Counted from the first letter of the stretch, positions 54,101 to 62,556 are shown. The stretch is 64,000 nucleotides of DNA from Dyella jiangningensis (GCA_000632805.1 CP007444.1:682001-746000), one strand, 5' to 3'. The notes: generated by a model from the letters alone, not told the origin. Program-made: numbers and translations.

Positions 54101-54880
54101 TTACCGGGCTGCCGCGGCGCTGCCGTCGTTCTGGAAGGCCAGCGCGAACTGGCGCAGGTCGCTTTCGTTGACGTCGGAAATGGCGACGTACTGCATGCTG
54201 GCGTCAGTCCAGCGGATCACCGTATAGCCGTGCTCCTGCGTGGCGGTCTGCGGTGACACGGCGCCGGTCTCCACCGGCCATTGGAACAGATTGATCACAT
54301 GCAGCCGGCGCTTGTACACCAGCACGGCAACGCTGTGCCCTTCGACGGCATCCAGGCGTCCGCCCACGAGCGGGAACCCTTCATCGGCGAGGTCTTTGAC
54401 GCGTGGGGCGAAATCCAGTTTGCCTTCGAACCATGGCTTGACCGTGTGCTGGTTGGTCGACACCACATCCATCAGGTGCTGCTGCTGCAACGAGCGCACG
54501 TGGCCGGAGACGACCTCGGCGACCAGCGCGTCGCCGGTGTGACCCGAGCGCAGCAAGTGCAGCCAGGCCGGCCCGGAAAGCAGCAGCGCCGCCACGAAGC
54601 CTGCGGCTGCGGCCACCGACAGCGGCATGCGCGGGCGACGCGCACGTCGTGTTGTTGCCGGTACTGCCGTCGTGGCCGTCCAGTGCTGGCGTAGCGCGTC
54701 CGGTGCCCTGTGGTACAGCTCAGGCTGGGACAACGCCTTGCGCAACGTGGCATACGCGTCGAAGCGCGCCTTGCACGCCGTGCAATCGTCCATGTGCCGG
54801 GCGACGGACGCACTGTCACCTGCGTCGAGTTCGTCGTCCAGGTAGGCGTGGATCAACAACTTGGCGTCATCGCACGTCAT
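54101..54880 (-). CDS. Zinc-binding membrane anti-sigma factor
   Basis: The product is a 259-residue anti-sigma factor. The N-terminal zinc-binding anti-sigma motif is H29-x3-C33-x2-C36 (RHMDDCTAC), with Cys3 a possible fourth ligand. One membrane helix follows a basic stretch near residues 88-110. The periplasmic part has HTVKPWFEGKLDFAPRVKDLADEGFPLVGGRLDAV, a block conserved in related anti-sigma factors of Burkholderia and Xanthomonas types. It would release its sigma factor on a redox or envelope signal. Its start overlaps the end of the sigma gene by 14 bases, so the two are translated together. Confidence 0.92.
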   Translation of the reverse strand: MTCDDAKLLIHAYLDDELDAGDSASVARHMDDCTACKARFDAYATLRKALSQPELYHRAPDALRQHWTATTAVPATTRRARRPRMPLSVAAAAGFVAALLLSGPAWLHLLRSGHTGDALVAEVVSGHVRSLQQQHLMDVVSTNQHTVKPWFEGKLDFAPRVKDLADEGFPLVGGRLDAVEGHSVAVLVYKRRLHVINLFQWPVETGAVSPQTATQEHGYTVIRWTDASMQYVAISDVNESDLRQFALAFQNDGSAAAAR

Positions 54881-55415
54881 GGCGACGCACCTCCTTCGGA
54901 TGATGACCCAGTTCGGCGCGCAGGCGTTCCCGCGCACGGGCCAGTCGCGACATCACGGTGCCGATGCGTTGCTCGATGATGGCCGCGATCTCCTTGTACG
55001 AGCACTCCTCCAGCTCGCGCAGCACGATGACTTCGCGCAGCGGCGGCGGCATGCGTTCCAGCGCGGCGCGCAGGGCACCGACATCCACGGCAAGCAGGGT
55101 GAGCGTCTCGGGTGACGGACTTTCGTCTGCCACGGGGTGCAGGTCGTCGTCGAGTTCCGCATGCAGGTCGTCCTGCCGGTGCTTGCTGCGCATCGTGTAA
55201 TAGGTGTGTCGCACGATGGTGAGCAGCCAGACTCGCGCGTCGCTGCCATGGAAACTGTCGAAGTAGCGCAGCGCGCGGAGCATCGCCTCCTGCACCACGT
55301 CCTGTGCATCGCCGGCATCGCGCGCCAGCCAACGCGCGAGGTTGTAGGCCGCGTCGAGATGCGGCAGCACCAGCGACTCGAAGCGGGCGCTTCGCGCGGC
55401 GTCAGGGCCGGTCAT
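54867..55415 (-). CDS. ECF RNA polymerase sigma factor
   Basis: The product is an ECF sigma factor of about 182 residues. Region 2 is FESLVLPHLDAAYNLARWLARDAGDAQDVVQEAMLRALRYFDSF with VWLLTIVRHTYYTM. Region 4 is LPPPLREVIVLRELEECSYKEIAAIIEQRIGTVMSRLARARERLR-like. The start is uncertain: ATGs at 55439 and 55433 lie at or next to the transcription start implied by the promoter at 55446-55476, so I prefer the ATG at 55415. It is divergent from the metallophosphoesterase gene, whose promoter has the same pattern, so both units are probably under this factor. Confidence 0.92.
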   Translation of the reverse strand: MTGPDAARSARFESLVLPHLDAAYNLARWLARDAGDAQDVVQEAMLRALRYFDSFHGSDARVWLLTIVRHTYYTMRSKHRQDDLHAELDDDLHPVADESPSPETLTLLAVDVGALRAALERMPPPLREVIVLRELEECSYKEIAAIIEQRIGTVMSRLARARERLRAELGHHPKEVRRHDVR

Positions 55416-55445
55416 GCGGGCAGGCGAATCCATGGGCATGGAAGG

Positions 55446-55476
55446 TAATACCTCGACCGTGACCACTTTATTCCAA
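55446..55476 (-). promoter_or_regulatory. ECF promoter TTGGAATAA-N16-GTATTA of the sigma/anti-sigma operon
   Basis: On the minus strand TTGGAATAA (55476-55468) is followed by 16 bases and GTATTA (55451-55446), immediately before the sigma gene. The same -35 word and spacing occur on the plus strand at 55510-55540, so the two promoters form a mirrored pair about 34 bases apart. Confidence 0.7.
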
Positions 55477-55509
55477 GGACGACCGCAGGCTGCGTGAAGC
55501 TGTTCCCGG

Positions 55510-55540
55510 TTGGAATAAGCGCCGGGGCGGGTCGGTAGTA
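55510..55540 (+). promoter_or_regulatory. ECF promoter TTGGAATAA-N16-GTAGTA of the metallophosphoesterase-cupredoxin operon
   Basis: TTGGAATAA (55510-55518), 16 bases, then GTAGTA (55535-55540) lies 47 bases before the metallophosphoesterase ATG at 55588. The -35 word is identical and the -10 differs by one base from the divergent promoter. Confidence 0.7.
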
Positions 55541-55587
55541 GTTAGGGCGGGATGTACCCCGTTTCCCCTCTACCGGAGAGTCCGACC

Positions 55588-56529
55588 ATGCGTGATTCAG
55601 ACGACAATACGAGCCCTGGCCGCCGCCAGTTTCTCCAGTGCATGGCATGGGCCGGCGCCGGCACCTTGTGGCTGATGCAGGGCGGCGTGCTGCGGGCGCA
55701 GGCACTCACTGGCCAGGGCGCCAAGGAGGCCGCCGATGCCAGCTTCGCCTTCGTGCAGATCAGCGATTCGCACATCGGTTTCCACAAGGCGCCGAACATG
55801 GACGTGGCCTCCACCTTGCGCGCCTCGCTGGCAATGGTGAACGCGCAGAAGGTACGGCCGGACTTCCTGCTGCATACCGGCGATCTCACCCATCTCTCGC
55901 GGCCGGACGAGTTCGACACGCTGGCCGGCATCATGCAGGAGGCGCGGGTGGACAAGACGTTCTACGTGCCCGGTGAGCATGACGTGATCGGTGACAACGG
56001 CGCGGAATTCTTCCGGCGCTTCGGCGAAAAACAGCAGGCCGGTGGCTGGTACAGCTTCGACCATCGCGGCGTGCATTTCGTCGGCCTGATCAATGTGCTG
56101 AACCTCAAGGCAGGTGGCCTTGGCTCTTTAGGCGCTGATCAGCTGGCGTGGCTGAAGAAGGACCTTGCGCCACTGTCGGCGTCGACGCCGGTAGTGGTGT
56201 TTGCGCATATGCCGCTGTGGTCGCTCTACCCCGAATGGGGCTGGGGTACCGACGACAGCGCCGAAGCCATGAGCCTGCTGAAACGCTTCGGGTCGGTGAG
56301 CGTGCTCAATGGCCATATTCACCAGATCCAGCAGAAGGTGGAAGGCAACATCACCTTCTACACAGCGCGTTCCACCGCTTATCCGCAGCCGGCGCCCGGC
56401 GTGGGTCCTGCGCCGGGGCCGATGAAGGACGTGCCGCCGGAGGCATTGCATAGCTATCTCGGCATTCGAGAGGTGCGCCATGTGCGCGGCAGCCAGGCGC
56501 TCGCGCTCACCGACGAGGTGATGTCATGA
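55588..56529 (+). CDS. Tat-exported metallophosphoesterase
   Basis: The product is a 313-residue phosphoesterase of the calcineurin-like fold. A Tat-type signal is present (GRRQFLQCMAWAGAG). Metal-site motifs appear in order: ISDSHIG, HTGDLTH, PGEHDVIG, FAHMPLW and NGHIHQ. The third motif has Glu where most family members have the metal-binding Asn of GNHD, which may change metal choice or activity. The substrate is unknown. GGAGAG precedes the ATG at 55588. The next gene, a cupredoxin, overlaps by four bases. The divergent ECF/anti-sigma pair shares its promoter type. Confidence 0.92.
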   Translation: MRDSDDNTSPGRRQFLQCMAWAGAGTLWLMQGGVLRAQALTGQGAKEAADASFAFVQISDSHIGFHKAPNMDVASTLRASLAMVNAQKVRPDFLLHTGDLTHLSRPDEFDTLAGIMQEARVDKTFYVPGEHDVIGDNGAEFFRRFGEKQQAGGWYSFDHRGVHFVGLINVLNLKAGGLGSLGADQLAWLKKDLAPLSASTPVVVFAHMPLWSLYPEWGWGTDDSAEAMSLLKRFGSVSVLNGHIHQIQQKVEGNITFYTARSTAYPQPAPGVGPAPGPMKDVPPEALHSYLGIREVRHVRGSQALALTDEVMS

Positions 56530-56870
56530 AGGCGCTGCGGCATGCAGCGGTCTTGTCGATGCTTTGCCTGTGCTGCGGCGTGGCGATGGCGGCGAAGACG
56601 ACTGCCACCCCAAAGGCCGCGGTAACGCAGGTCGAGATCCGCAATTTCACCTTCGCGCCGAACACGATGACCGTTGCCGCAGGTACGCGGGTGGTCTGGG
56701 CCAACCGTGACGAGGAACCACACGTGATCACCAGCGCAGGCAAGCAATTCACTTCGTCGCCCGCGCTGGATACCAGTGACACTTATGCGGTGACGTTCTC
56801 CAAGCCTGGCACCTATGCGTACTACTGCTCGATCCACCCGATGATGGTGGGCACCATCATCGTGAAGTAG
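56526..56870 (+). CDS. Small exported cupredoxin (plastocyanin/amicyanin-like)
   Basis: The product is a 114-residue periplasmic copper protein with a signal peptide of about 22 residues ending VAMA. The type 1 copper ligands are His66 (EEPHVI), Cys101, His104 and Met107 in YYCSIHPMM. Such proteins carry electrons or bind copper. Its ATG overlaps the stop of the metallophosphoesterase gene, so the two are made together. Its end overlaps the end of the convergent DOPA-dioxygenase-like gene by 14 bases. Confidence 0.93.
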   Translation: MKALRHAAVLSMLCLCCGVAMAAKTTATPKAAVTQVEIRNFTFAPNTMTVAAGTRVVWANRDEEPHVITSAGKQFTSSPALDTSDTYAVTFSKPGTYAYYCSIHPMMVGTIIVK

Positions 56871-57657
56871 CGGTGTTGTCGAAGCGGTAGATGTCCATGG
56901 CCAACAGGCCGTATTCGATGCCGGCATCAATCCGTGTCGCATGCGCTTGTTTGCCCGCCGCGCCCAATGCAACAAACAAAGGCAGGAAGTGTTCGTCCGT
57001 GGGATGGGCGCGCTCGGCGAACGGTGCCTGGCGGCGATAGTCGAGCAATGCCTCCACATCGCCCTCGGCGAGCTTGCGTTCGACCCACTCGATGAAGGGG
57101 CGCACGTAGGGCGCTTCACGCTCTTCGCTGTAGCCCGAGCGGAAGTCGTGCAGGTTGTGTGTGATGCTGCCCGAGCCGATCACCAGCACGCCTTCCTCGC
57201 GCAGCGGCGCCAGTGCGCGGCCGAGCGCGTACTGGTGTGCGGGGCCGAGCTGCGGCTGGATCGACATCGGCACCACGGGGATATCCGCCTCGGGGTAGAG
57301 CAGGCGCAGCGGCACCCAGGCGCCATGGTCGAGTCCCTGGCTGGGGTCGAGCGTGGTCGGCAGGCCCGCCTTGTCCAGCAACTCCGTGATGCGGGCGGCG
57401 AGCGCCGGCTCGCCCTTCGCCGGGTATTGGATATCGAACAAGGCCTGCGGAAAGCCGTAGAAATCGTGGATGGTTTCGGGGCGCGCTGCGCCGCCGACGT
57501 GGGGCTGGCGCGCCAGCCAGTGCGCGGTGGCGATGACGATCGCCTTGGGGCGCGGCAGCGCCTGAGCCAGCTCGGCCAGGCGTTCGCCCACGCGTCGTGG
57601 CTGGATCGCGGTCATCGGCGATCCGTGGGAGATGTAGAGGCTGGGCAGGGTGGTCAT
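56857..57657 (-). CDS. ygiD: 4,5-DOPA dioxygenase extradiol-type protein (YgiD/LigB family)
   Basis: The product is a 266-residue class III extradiol dioxygenase homologue. Motifs include LYISHGSPMTAI with the first metal His, IVIATAHW, HDFYGFP, GLDHGAWVPLRLLYP, and VLVIGSGSITHNLHDF near residues 160-175. Bacterial YgiD can cleave DOPA, but its natural substrate is unsettled. The length is normal and the start is the ATG at 57657. The C-terminus overlaps the convergent cupredoxin gene by 14 bases. Confidence 0.9.
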   Translation of the reverse strand: MTTLPSLYISHGSPMTAIQPRRVGERLAELAQALPRPKAIVIATAHWLARQPHVGGAARPETIHDFYGFPQALFDIQYPAKGEPALAARITELLDKAGLPTTLDPSQGLDHGAWVPLRLLYPEADIPVVPMSIQPQLGPAHQYALGRALAPLREEGVLVIGSGSITHNLHDFRSGYSEEREAPYVRPFIEWVERKLAEGDVEALLDYRRQAPFAERAHPTDEHFLPLFVALGAAGKQAHATRIDAGIEYGLLAMDIYRFDNTATSR

Positions 57658-57792
57658 GGCGATTACCTCTGGGGTATCGCCCTAGGGTAGGGGCTGTCGC
57701 GAAAATTGCAGCGCGCGCGCGGTGAACGATCCGTCACCGCAAGAGAACGATCACGGAAGCGCCGCGCGTCCAATGACCTGAAACGTTTCATC

Positions 57793-57820
57793 CGTCATTC
57801 CGGCCTGCGCCGGAATGACG
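57793..57820. repeat. CGTCATTCCGGC inverted repeat
   Basis: A perfect 12-base inverted repeat (57793-57804 and 57809-57820) with a CTGC loop lies 18 bases after the end of the deaD-like gene. It resembles the widespread TCATTCC/GGAATGA intergenic repeat of proteobacteria. It could end or protect the helicase transcript, although no T run follows. Confidence 0.6.
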
Positions 57821-57838
57821 AGATAGGGCGGGTTTCGG

Positions 57839-59713
57839 TTACTTGCCGCGACGCGGCGGCTTGCCGCCACCGTGGCCGTGCGGGCGCGGCTTGCCGCCGT
57901 GGGACTTCTTGAAGCCACCGCCGCCCGGACGGAAACCGCCCGGCTTGCGCGGCGGTGCGTCGCCGGCGCCGCTGTCGTCGCCGTCCCATTCCTTGATGCG
58001 CAGCTGTTGCTGACTCACCCATACCTTCTTCAGGTGCTCGAACACCTCCGAGGGCATGCCTTCGGGCAGGTCGATCAGGCTGTATTCGCCGCGGATGCTC
58101 AGGCGACCGATGAAGCCGCTTTCCAGACCCGCTTCATTGGCGATCGCGCCGATGATGTTGCCAGGCTTCACGCCGTGCTCATGGCCCACCTCGATGCGAT
58201 AGGTGCGCTTGCCTTCCTCGGTGTGGTGCGGGCGCACGGGGCGCGCCACGAATTCGCGCGGCGCAGCGTCGCGATCACGCGAACGATGTTCGCGCTCGCC
58301 ACGGTGCTCGTGCGTGTCGCGTTCACGGCCATGCTCGCGTTCGCGCGGAGCCTGGTCACGTTCGCGCTTGGGCGGCGGCGTCAGCAGCAGCGGCTGATTG
58401 CCCTGGGCGATGCGCGCCAGTGCGGCGGCGATTTCGATCGCGGGAATGTTGTGTTCCTGCTCGTACTGCTCGATCAGCTGCTGGAACAGTGCCAGCTCGC
58501 CCACGGCCAGCGTGTCGCTGATGCGCTGCTTGAACTTGGCGATGCGCACGTCGTTGACCGCTTCCACGGTCGGCAGCTTCATTTCTTCGATCGGCTGGCG
58601 AGTGGCGCGCTCGATCGCACGCAGCATGCCCTTTTCGCGCGGCGTGACGAACAGGATCGCCTCGCCGCTGCGACCGGCGCGACCGGTGCGGCCGATGCGG
58701 TGCACATAGCTTTCCGTGTCGTACGGGATGTCGTAGTTCATGACGTGGCTGATGCGCTCCACGTCGAGGCCGCGAGCGGCCACGTCGGTGGCGACCAGGA
58801 TGTCCAGCTTGCCGTCCTTCAGCTGCTGGATCACGCGCTCGCGCTGTGCCTGCGCGATATCGCCGTTGATCGCGGCGGCGGCCAGGCCGCGCGCCTGCAA
58901 TTTCTCGGCGAGTTCTTCGGTGGCCTGCTTGGTGCGCGCGAAGATGATCATCGCGTCGAACGGCTCGGCCTCGAGGATGCGGGTCATCGCATCGAGCTTG
59001 TGCATGCCGCTGACGAACCAGTAGCGCTGGCGGATGTTGGCGGCGGTGGTGGTGGCGGCCTTGATGGTCACCTCCACCGGGTCCTTCAGGTGCCGCTGCG
59101 CGATCTTGCGGATCGGGGCCGGCATGGTCGCGGAGAACAGCGCGACCTGGCGGGTCGGCGGCGTCGCCTCCAGCACCTTTTCCACGTCGTCGATGAAGCC
59201 CATGCGCAGCATTTCGTCGGCTTCATCGAGCACCAGGAACTTCAGTTCCGACAGATCGAGCGTGCCGCGTTCGAGATGATCGATCACGCGACCGGGTGTA
59301 CCGACCACGATCTGCACGCCGCGCTTGAGTGAATGCAGCTGCGGGCCATAGCTCTGGCCGCCGTAGATCGGCAGCACCTGCAGGCCGGGCATGTAGGTCG
59401 CGTAGCGCTGGAACGCTTCGGCCACCTGGATGGCCAGCTCGCGCGTGGGCGCGAGGATCAGCGCCTGCGGCTTGCCGGGCTTCAAGTCGATGCGCGAAAG
59501 GATAGGCAGCGCGAACGCGGCGGTCTTGCCGGTGCCGGTCTGCGCCTGGCCGAGCACGTCGCGGCCTTCCAGCAGCGGCGGAATGGTGGCGGCCTGGATC
59601 GGCGAGGGCGACTCGTAGCCGACGTCGGCCAGTGCGCGCAGCAGCTCGGGATGAAGGCCAAGCGCAGCAAAGCCGACGGCTGCCGGCTGGGAATCGGAAG
59701 ACGGGGAGGACAT
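57839..59713 (-). CDS. deaD: DEAD-box ATP-dependent RNA helicase, DeaD/CsdA type
   Basis: The product is a 624-residue RNA helicase. The core has the Q motif (GYESPSPIQ), Walker [15 protein letters not shown], the DEAD box VLDEADEML, SAT, and [13 protein letters not shown], over residues about 15-375. A linker rich in charged Arg/Glu/His residues (about 455-500) precedes a DbpA-type RNA-binding domain (RIEVGHEHGVKPGNIIGAIANEAGL) and a Gly/Lys/Arg-rich tail. This is the DeaD layout, for ribosome assembly and cold-shock RNA remodelling. I use the ATG at 59713, which has GAGG upstream. Confidence 0.94.
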   Translation of the reverse strand: MSSPSSDSQPAAVGFAALGLHPELLRALADVGYESPSPIQAATIPPLLEGRDVLGQAQTGTGKTAAFALPILSRIDLKPGKPQALILAPTRELAIQVAEAFQRYATYMPGLQVLPIYGGQSYGPQLHSLKRGVQIVVGTPGRVIDHLERGTLDLSELKFLVLDEADEMLRMGFIDDVEKVLEATPPTRQVALFSATMPAPIRKIAQRHLKDPVEVTIKAATTTAANIRQRYWFVSGMHKLDAMTRILEAEPFDAMIIFARTKQATEELAEKLQARGLAAAAINGDIAQAQRERVIQQLKDGKLDILVATDVAARGLDVERISHVMNYDIPYDTESYVHRIGRTGRAGRSGEAILFVTPREKGMLRAIERATRQPIEEMKLPTVEAVNDVRIAKFKQRISDTLAVGELALFQQLIEQYEQEHNIPAIEIAAALARIAQGNQPLLLTPPPKRERDQAPREREHGRERDTHEHRGEREHRSRDRDAAPREFVARPVRPHHTEEGKRTYRIEVGHEHGVKPGNIIGAIANEAGLESGFIGRLSIRGEYSLIDLPEGMPSEVFEHLKKVWVSQQQLRIKEWDGDDSGAGDAPPRKPGGFRPGGGGFKKSHGGKPRPHGHGGGKPPRRGK

Positions 59714-59831
59714 GGGGAACCTCGACATGGCATGCACGAGGGCATGCGGGAGAATGGCGGTATTGTAACAGGCCGGCCCGCCCAAACCGGTGATTTTATT
59801 GCGTCAAAGGCAGCATTCACGAGGAATATTC

Positions 59832-60581
59832 ATGTCCCGACCCCTTGAAGGCCGTGTTGCGCTGGTGACCGGTGCCTCCTCCGGCATCGGCGAGGCGACC
59901 GCATTGGCGCTGGCCGAGGCAGGCGCGAAGGTCGCCGTTGCCGCGCGTAGGCGCGACCGACTCGACGCGCTGGCCGCGCAACTGGCGAAGCTTGGCGCCG
60001 AGCCGATGGTGTTGACGGCCGATCTCTCTTCCGAGGAGGAAGCGCAGCGGATCGTGAAGGAGACCGAGGCGCACTATGGACGTCTGGACATCCTGGTGAA
60101 CAACGCTGGCGTCATGTACCTGGAGCCCGTCGAGGAGGCCGACCTCGGTCGCTGGCGTCGCATGCTGGAACTGAACGTGCTCAGTCTCATAGCCTCGACG
60201 CAGGCGGCGCTGCCCGGCATGCGCGAGCGGCGCGACGGCCATGTCGTGAATATTTCATCGACGGCCGGACGTGTGGCCAATCCCAACGCGGCGGCCTATT
60301 CGGCAACCAAGTTCGGTGTCGGCGCGTTTTCCGAAGCGCTGCGGCGCGAGGTATACAAGCACAACATCCGCGTCACGGTGATCGAGCCGGGCGTGGTGCA
60401 GACGGAGCTGCGCGATCACATCGGCCATATCGAAGTAAAGGCGAACCTCAATGCGTGGGCCGACAGCATGCGTCAGCTGCAAGCGCGCGACGTGGCGGAC
60501 GCCATCGTGTTCTGCGTGTCGCGTCCTTCGCACGTCAATATCAACGAAGTGTTGATGCGGCCTACCGATCAGGAGCGTTGA
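59832..60581 (+). CDS. SDR family NAD(P)-dependent oxidoreductase
   Basis: The product is a 249-residue short-chain dehydrogenase. The cofactor motif TGASSGIGEA is at residues 13-22, NNAGV near 88, and the catalytic Ser and Y-x3-K lie in ISSTAGRVANPNAAAYSATK. Arg-Arg after the second strand (AARRRDRLDAL) suggests NADPH. The C-terminus EVLMRPTDQER is like YdfG/serine-3-dehydrogenase relatives. The substrate is unknown. GAGGAA precedes the ATG at 59832. The S-formylglutathione hydrolase gene follows after 52 bases. Confidence 0.92.
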   Translation: MSRPLEGRVALVTGASSGIGEATALALAEAGAKVAVAARRRDRLDALAAQLAKLGAEPMVLTADLSSEEEAQRIVKETEAHYGRLDILVNNAGVMYLEPVEEADLGRWRRMLELNVLSLIASTQAALPGMRERRDGHVVNISSTAGRVANPNAAAYSATKFGVGAFSEALRREVYKHNIRVTVIEPGVVQTELRDHIGHIEVKANLNAWADSMRQLQARDVADAIVFCVSRPSHVNINEVLMRPTDQER

Positions 60582-60633
60582 TGCCGCAAGCCCCACTATC
60601 ATGGTGCGCTTGCGTCATCCATGGAGAATTGCC

Positions 60634-61482
60634 ATGACCGAGATCGAGACGATCTCCGAGCAGCGTTGCCACGGCGGCGTGCAGGGCTTTTATCGGCATC
60701 ATTCCGAAAGCTGCAGCGGCCCCATGCGTTTTGCGCTCTACCAGCCTCCTCAGGCAGCCAGTGAAGTGTGCCCGGTGGTGTACTACCTGGCCGGGCTCAC
60801 TTGCACCGAGGAGACCGCCACCATCAAGGCCGGCGCGCAGCGGCTCGCGTCCGAGCTGGGCCTGATTCTGGTGATGCCCGACACCAGTCCGCGCAATACA
60901 GGCTTTGACGGCGCCACTGGCGACTGGGAATTTGGAGAAGGCGCTGGCTTCTACGTAGATGCCACGCAGGCGCCGTGGTCGTCGCGTTTTCGCATGCACA
61001 GCTATGTAGTGGACGAACTGCCGGCATTGGTCGCGCAACACTTTCCGGTTGACCGCGAGCGCAGCGGCATCATGGGACACTCGATGGGCGGGCATGGCGC
61101 ATTGACCATCGCGTTGCGCCATCCTGGACGCTATCGTTCGGTGTCCGCCTTTGCTCCCATTGTCGCGCCGACGCAGGTGCCGTGGGGAGAGAAAGCCTTT
61201 CCCCGCTATCTGGGCGGCGACACGTCGAGCTGGGCGGAGTACGACGCCTGCGAGCTGGTGCGCAGGCAAACTTTCGACGGGACCATCCTGATCGACCAGG
61301 GCGAAGCCGATGGTTTTCTGTCCACGCAACTGAAGCCGGAGTTGTTCGACCAGGCCTGCGCCGAGGGTGGCCAGTCGCTGCTGCTGCGTCGCCACGCCGG
61401 TTACGACCACAGCTATTACTTCATCAGCACGTTCATTGACGATCATTTGCGCCATCACGCAGGCGCGCTTGGCCGCCTGTGA
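60634..61482 (+). CDS. fghA: S-formylglutathione hydrolase
   Basis: The product is a 282-residue esterase that hydrolyses S-formylglutathione to formate and glutathione, the second step of glutathione-dependent formaldehyde removal. The catalytic Ser150 is in GHSMGGHGA; ADGFL and the late His in GYDHSYYF complete the triad. YYLAGLTCTEE and DTSPRNTGF are diagnostic. The usual partner, glutathione-dependent formaldehyde dehydrogenase, is not in this window. GGAGA precedes the ATG at 60634. The acetyltransferase gene overlaps its stop (GTGA). Confidence 0.94.
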   Translation: MTEIETISEQRCHGGVQGFYRHHSESCSGPMRFALYQPPQAASEVCPVVYYLAGLTCTEETATIKAGAQRLASELGLILVMPDTSPRNTGFDGATGDWEFGEGAGFYVDATQAPWSSRFRMHSYVVDELPALVAQHFPVDRERSGIMGHSMGGHGALTIALRHPGRYRSVSAFAPIVAPTQVPWGEKAFPRYLGGDTSSWAEYDACELVRRQTFDGTILIDQGEADGFLSTQLKPELFDQACAEGGQSLLLRRHAGYDHSYYFISTFIDDHLRHHAGALGRL

Positions 61483-62030
61483 GCCTGGTCTATCCCATCC
61501 ATACGCCCCGCACACTGGTGCGTGTGGTCGATGCGGGCGATGCACAGCGGCTGCTGCGCTATCGCGTGCAGAACCGTGAACATCTGGCGCCATGGGAGCC
61601 GCTGCGCGATTCGTCCTACTACACGCTGGATCATTGCATCCGCACCTTGGCTGACGCCCGTGAGGCGATGCGGCTGGATCGTGTCTATCCCTTCGTCGTG
61701 CTTGATCTCGCCGGCGCCGACATCATTGCGAACTTCACGTTCGCCAATATCGTGCGCGGCGCCTTTCAGGCCTGCCATCTCGGCTACAGCGTCGCGGCGA
61801 GCAGGCAGGGCCAGGGGTTGATGTACGAAGCACTGTCGGCAGTGATGCCATGGGCGTTTCGCGAACTGGACATGCACCGCGTCATGGCCAACTACATGCC
61901 GCGCAACGAGCGCAGCGGCAGGTTGCTCGAACGGCTGGGTTTCGAGCGCGAAGGTTATGCGAAGCGGTATCTGCAGATCGCCGGCATGTGGGAAGACCAC
62001 GTGCTCACCGCGCGCATTCGCGAGGATTGA
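61479..62030 (+). CDS. RimJ/RimL-type GNAT acetyltransferase
   Basis: The product is a 183-residue acetyltransferase resembling RimJ. Segments are LLRYRVQNREHLAPWEPLRDSSYY, IIANFTFANIVRGAFQACHLGYSVAASRQGQGLMYEAL (the acetyl-CoA loop), HRVMANYMPRNERSGRLLERLGFEREGYAKRYLQIAGMWEDHVL. RimJ acetylates the N-terminal alanine of ribosomal protein S5; this one may do so or act on another protein. It begins with a GTG at 61479 that overlaps the fghA stop, so it is translationally coupled to fghA. Confidence 0.88.
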   Translation: MSLVYPIHTPRTLVRVVDAGDAQRLLRYRVQNREHLAPWEPLRDSSYYTLDHCIRTLADAREAMRLDRVYPFVVLDLAGADIIANFTFANIVRGAFQACHLGYSVAASRQGQGLMYEALSAVMPWAFRELDMHRVMANYMPRNERSGRLLERLGFEREGYAKRYLQIAGMWEDHVLTARIRED

Positions 62031-62040
62031 TCGGCCTTTC

Positions 62041-62123
62041 TGTGGGAGCGCACCCTGTGCGCGACAACCCTACGCAGCGGCAACAACGAAACCCTGCGGT
62101 CGCGCACAGGGTGCGCTCCCACA
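62041..62123. repeat. Paired REP-like GGAGCGCACCC elements, perfect 25-base inverted repeat
   Basis: Copies at 62041-62065 and 62099-62123 are perfect reverse complements over 25 bases, separated by 33 bases. They start ten bases after the acetyltransferase stop and lie between convergent genes, like the pair at 52189. This is the best-preserved copy in the window. Confidence 0.9.
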
Positions 62124-62142
62124 TGAAGGGTGCCGCATTGAT

Positions 62143-62556
62143 TCAGCCTTGCGTCGATACGGGCGACGACGGCCGCAACAACACACCCAGCGTCGCGCGC
62201 TGCTGCCATGCCAAGGCGAGATACACCAGCAGCAGGACGAGTCCCGGTCCCAGCAGGTGGTCTTCCATCACCGCGTGGTAGCCGAAGATCACCACGACGG
62301 GCGCCGCCAGCATCACCAGCGCCAGCGCGACGAATCGGTTGGCGAGCAGGAACAATCCGCTCACGGTGTACAGGACGCCGAGTACGGGAAAGATGTAGCC
62401 GCTGCCGGCGAGGCCTTGCATGAAGACCTGCGACTGCGGTGTCATCGGTGCGGGCGGCTGCCAGAAATGCAGCAGATCGTTGAGTCCGGCGAAGACGAAC
62501 CAGGCGCCGAAGATCAGCCGCAGGGCAAACAACAGCCAGTGGAAAAACGCTTTCAT
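62143..62556 (-). CDS. DoxX family membrane protein
   Basis: The product is a 137-residue protein with four membrane segments. The DoxX-like pattern is LRLIFGAWFVFAGLNDLLHF near the N-terminus, then FPVLGVLYTVSGLFLLANRFVALALVMLAAPVVV. Family members associate with quinol oxidases or with redox and sulfur stress, but most, like this one, are uncharacterised. GAGGAA precedes the ATG at 62556. No partner gene is adjacent. Confidence 0.85.
   Translation of the reverse strand: MKAFFHWLLFALRLIFGAWFVFAGLNDLLHFWQPPAPMTPQSQVFMQGLAGSGYIFPVLGVLYTVSGLFLLANRFVALALVMLAAPVVVIFGYHAVMEDHLLGPGLVLLLVYLALAWQQRATLGVLLRPSSPVSTQG

Noticed and set aside
57872..59332. 486-codon plus-strand frame opposite the deaD-like gene
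   Set aside because: Antisense shadow of a clear DEAD-box helicase; composition is unlike a protein.
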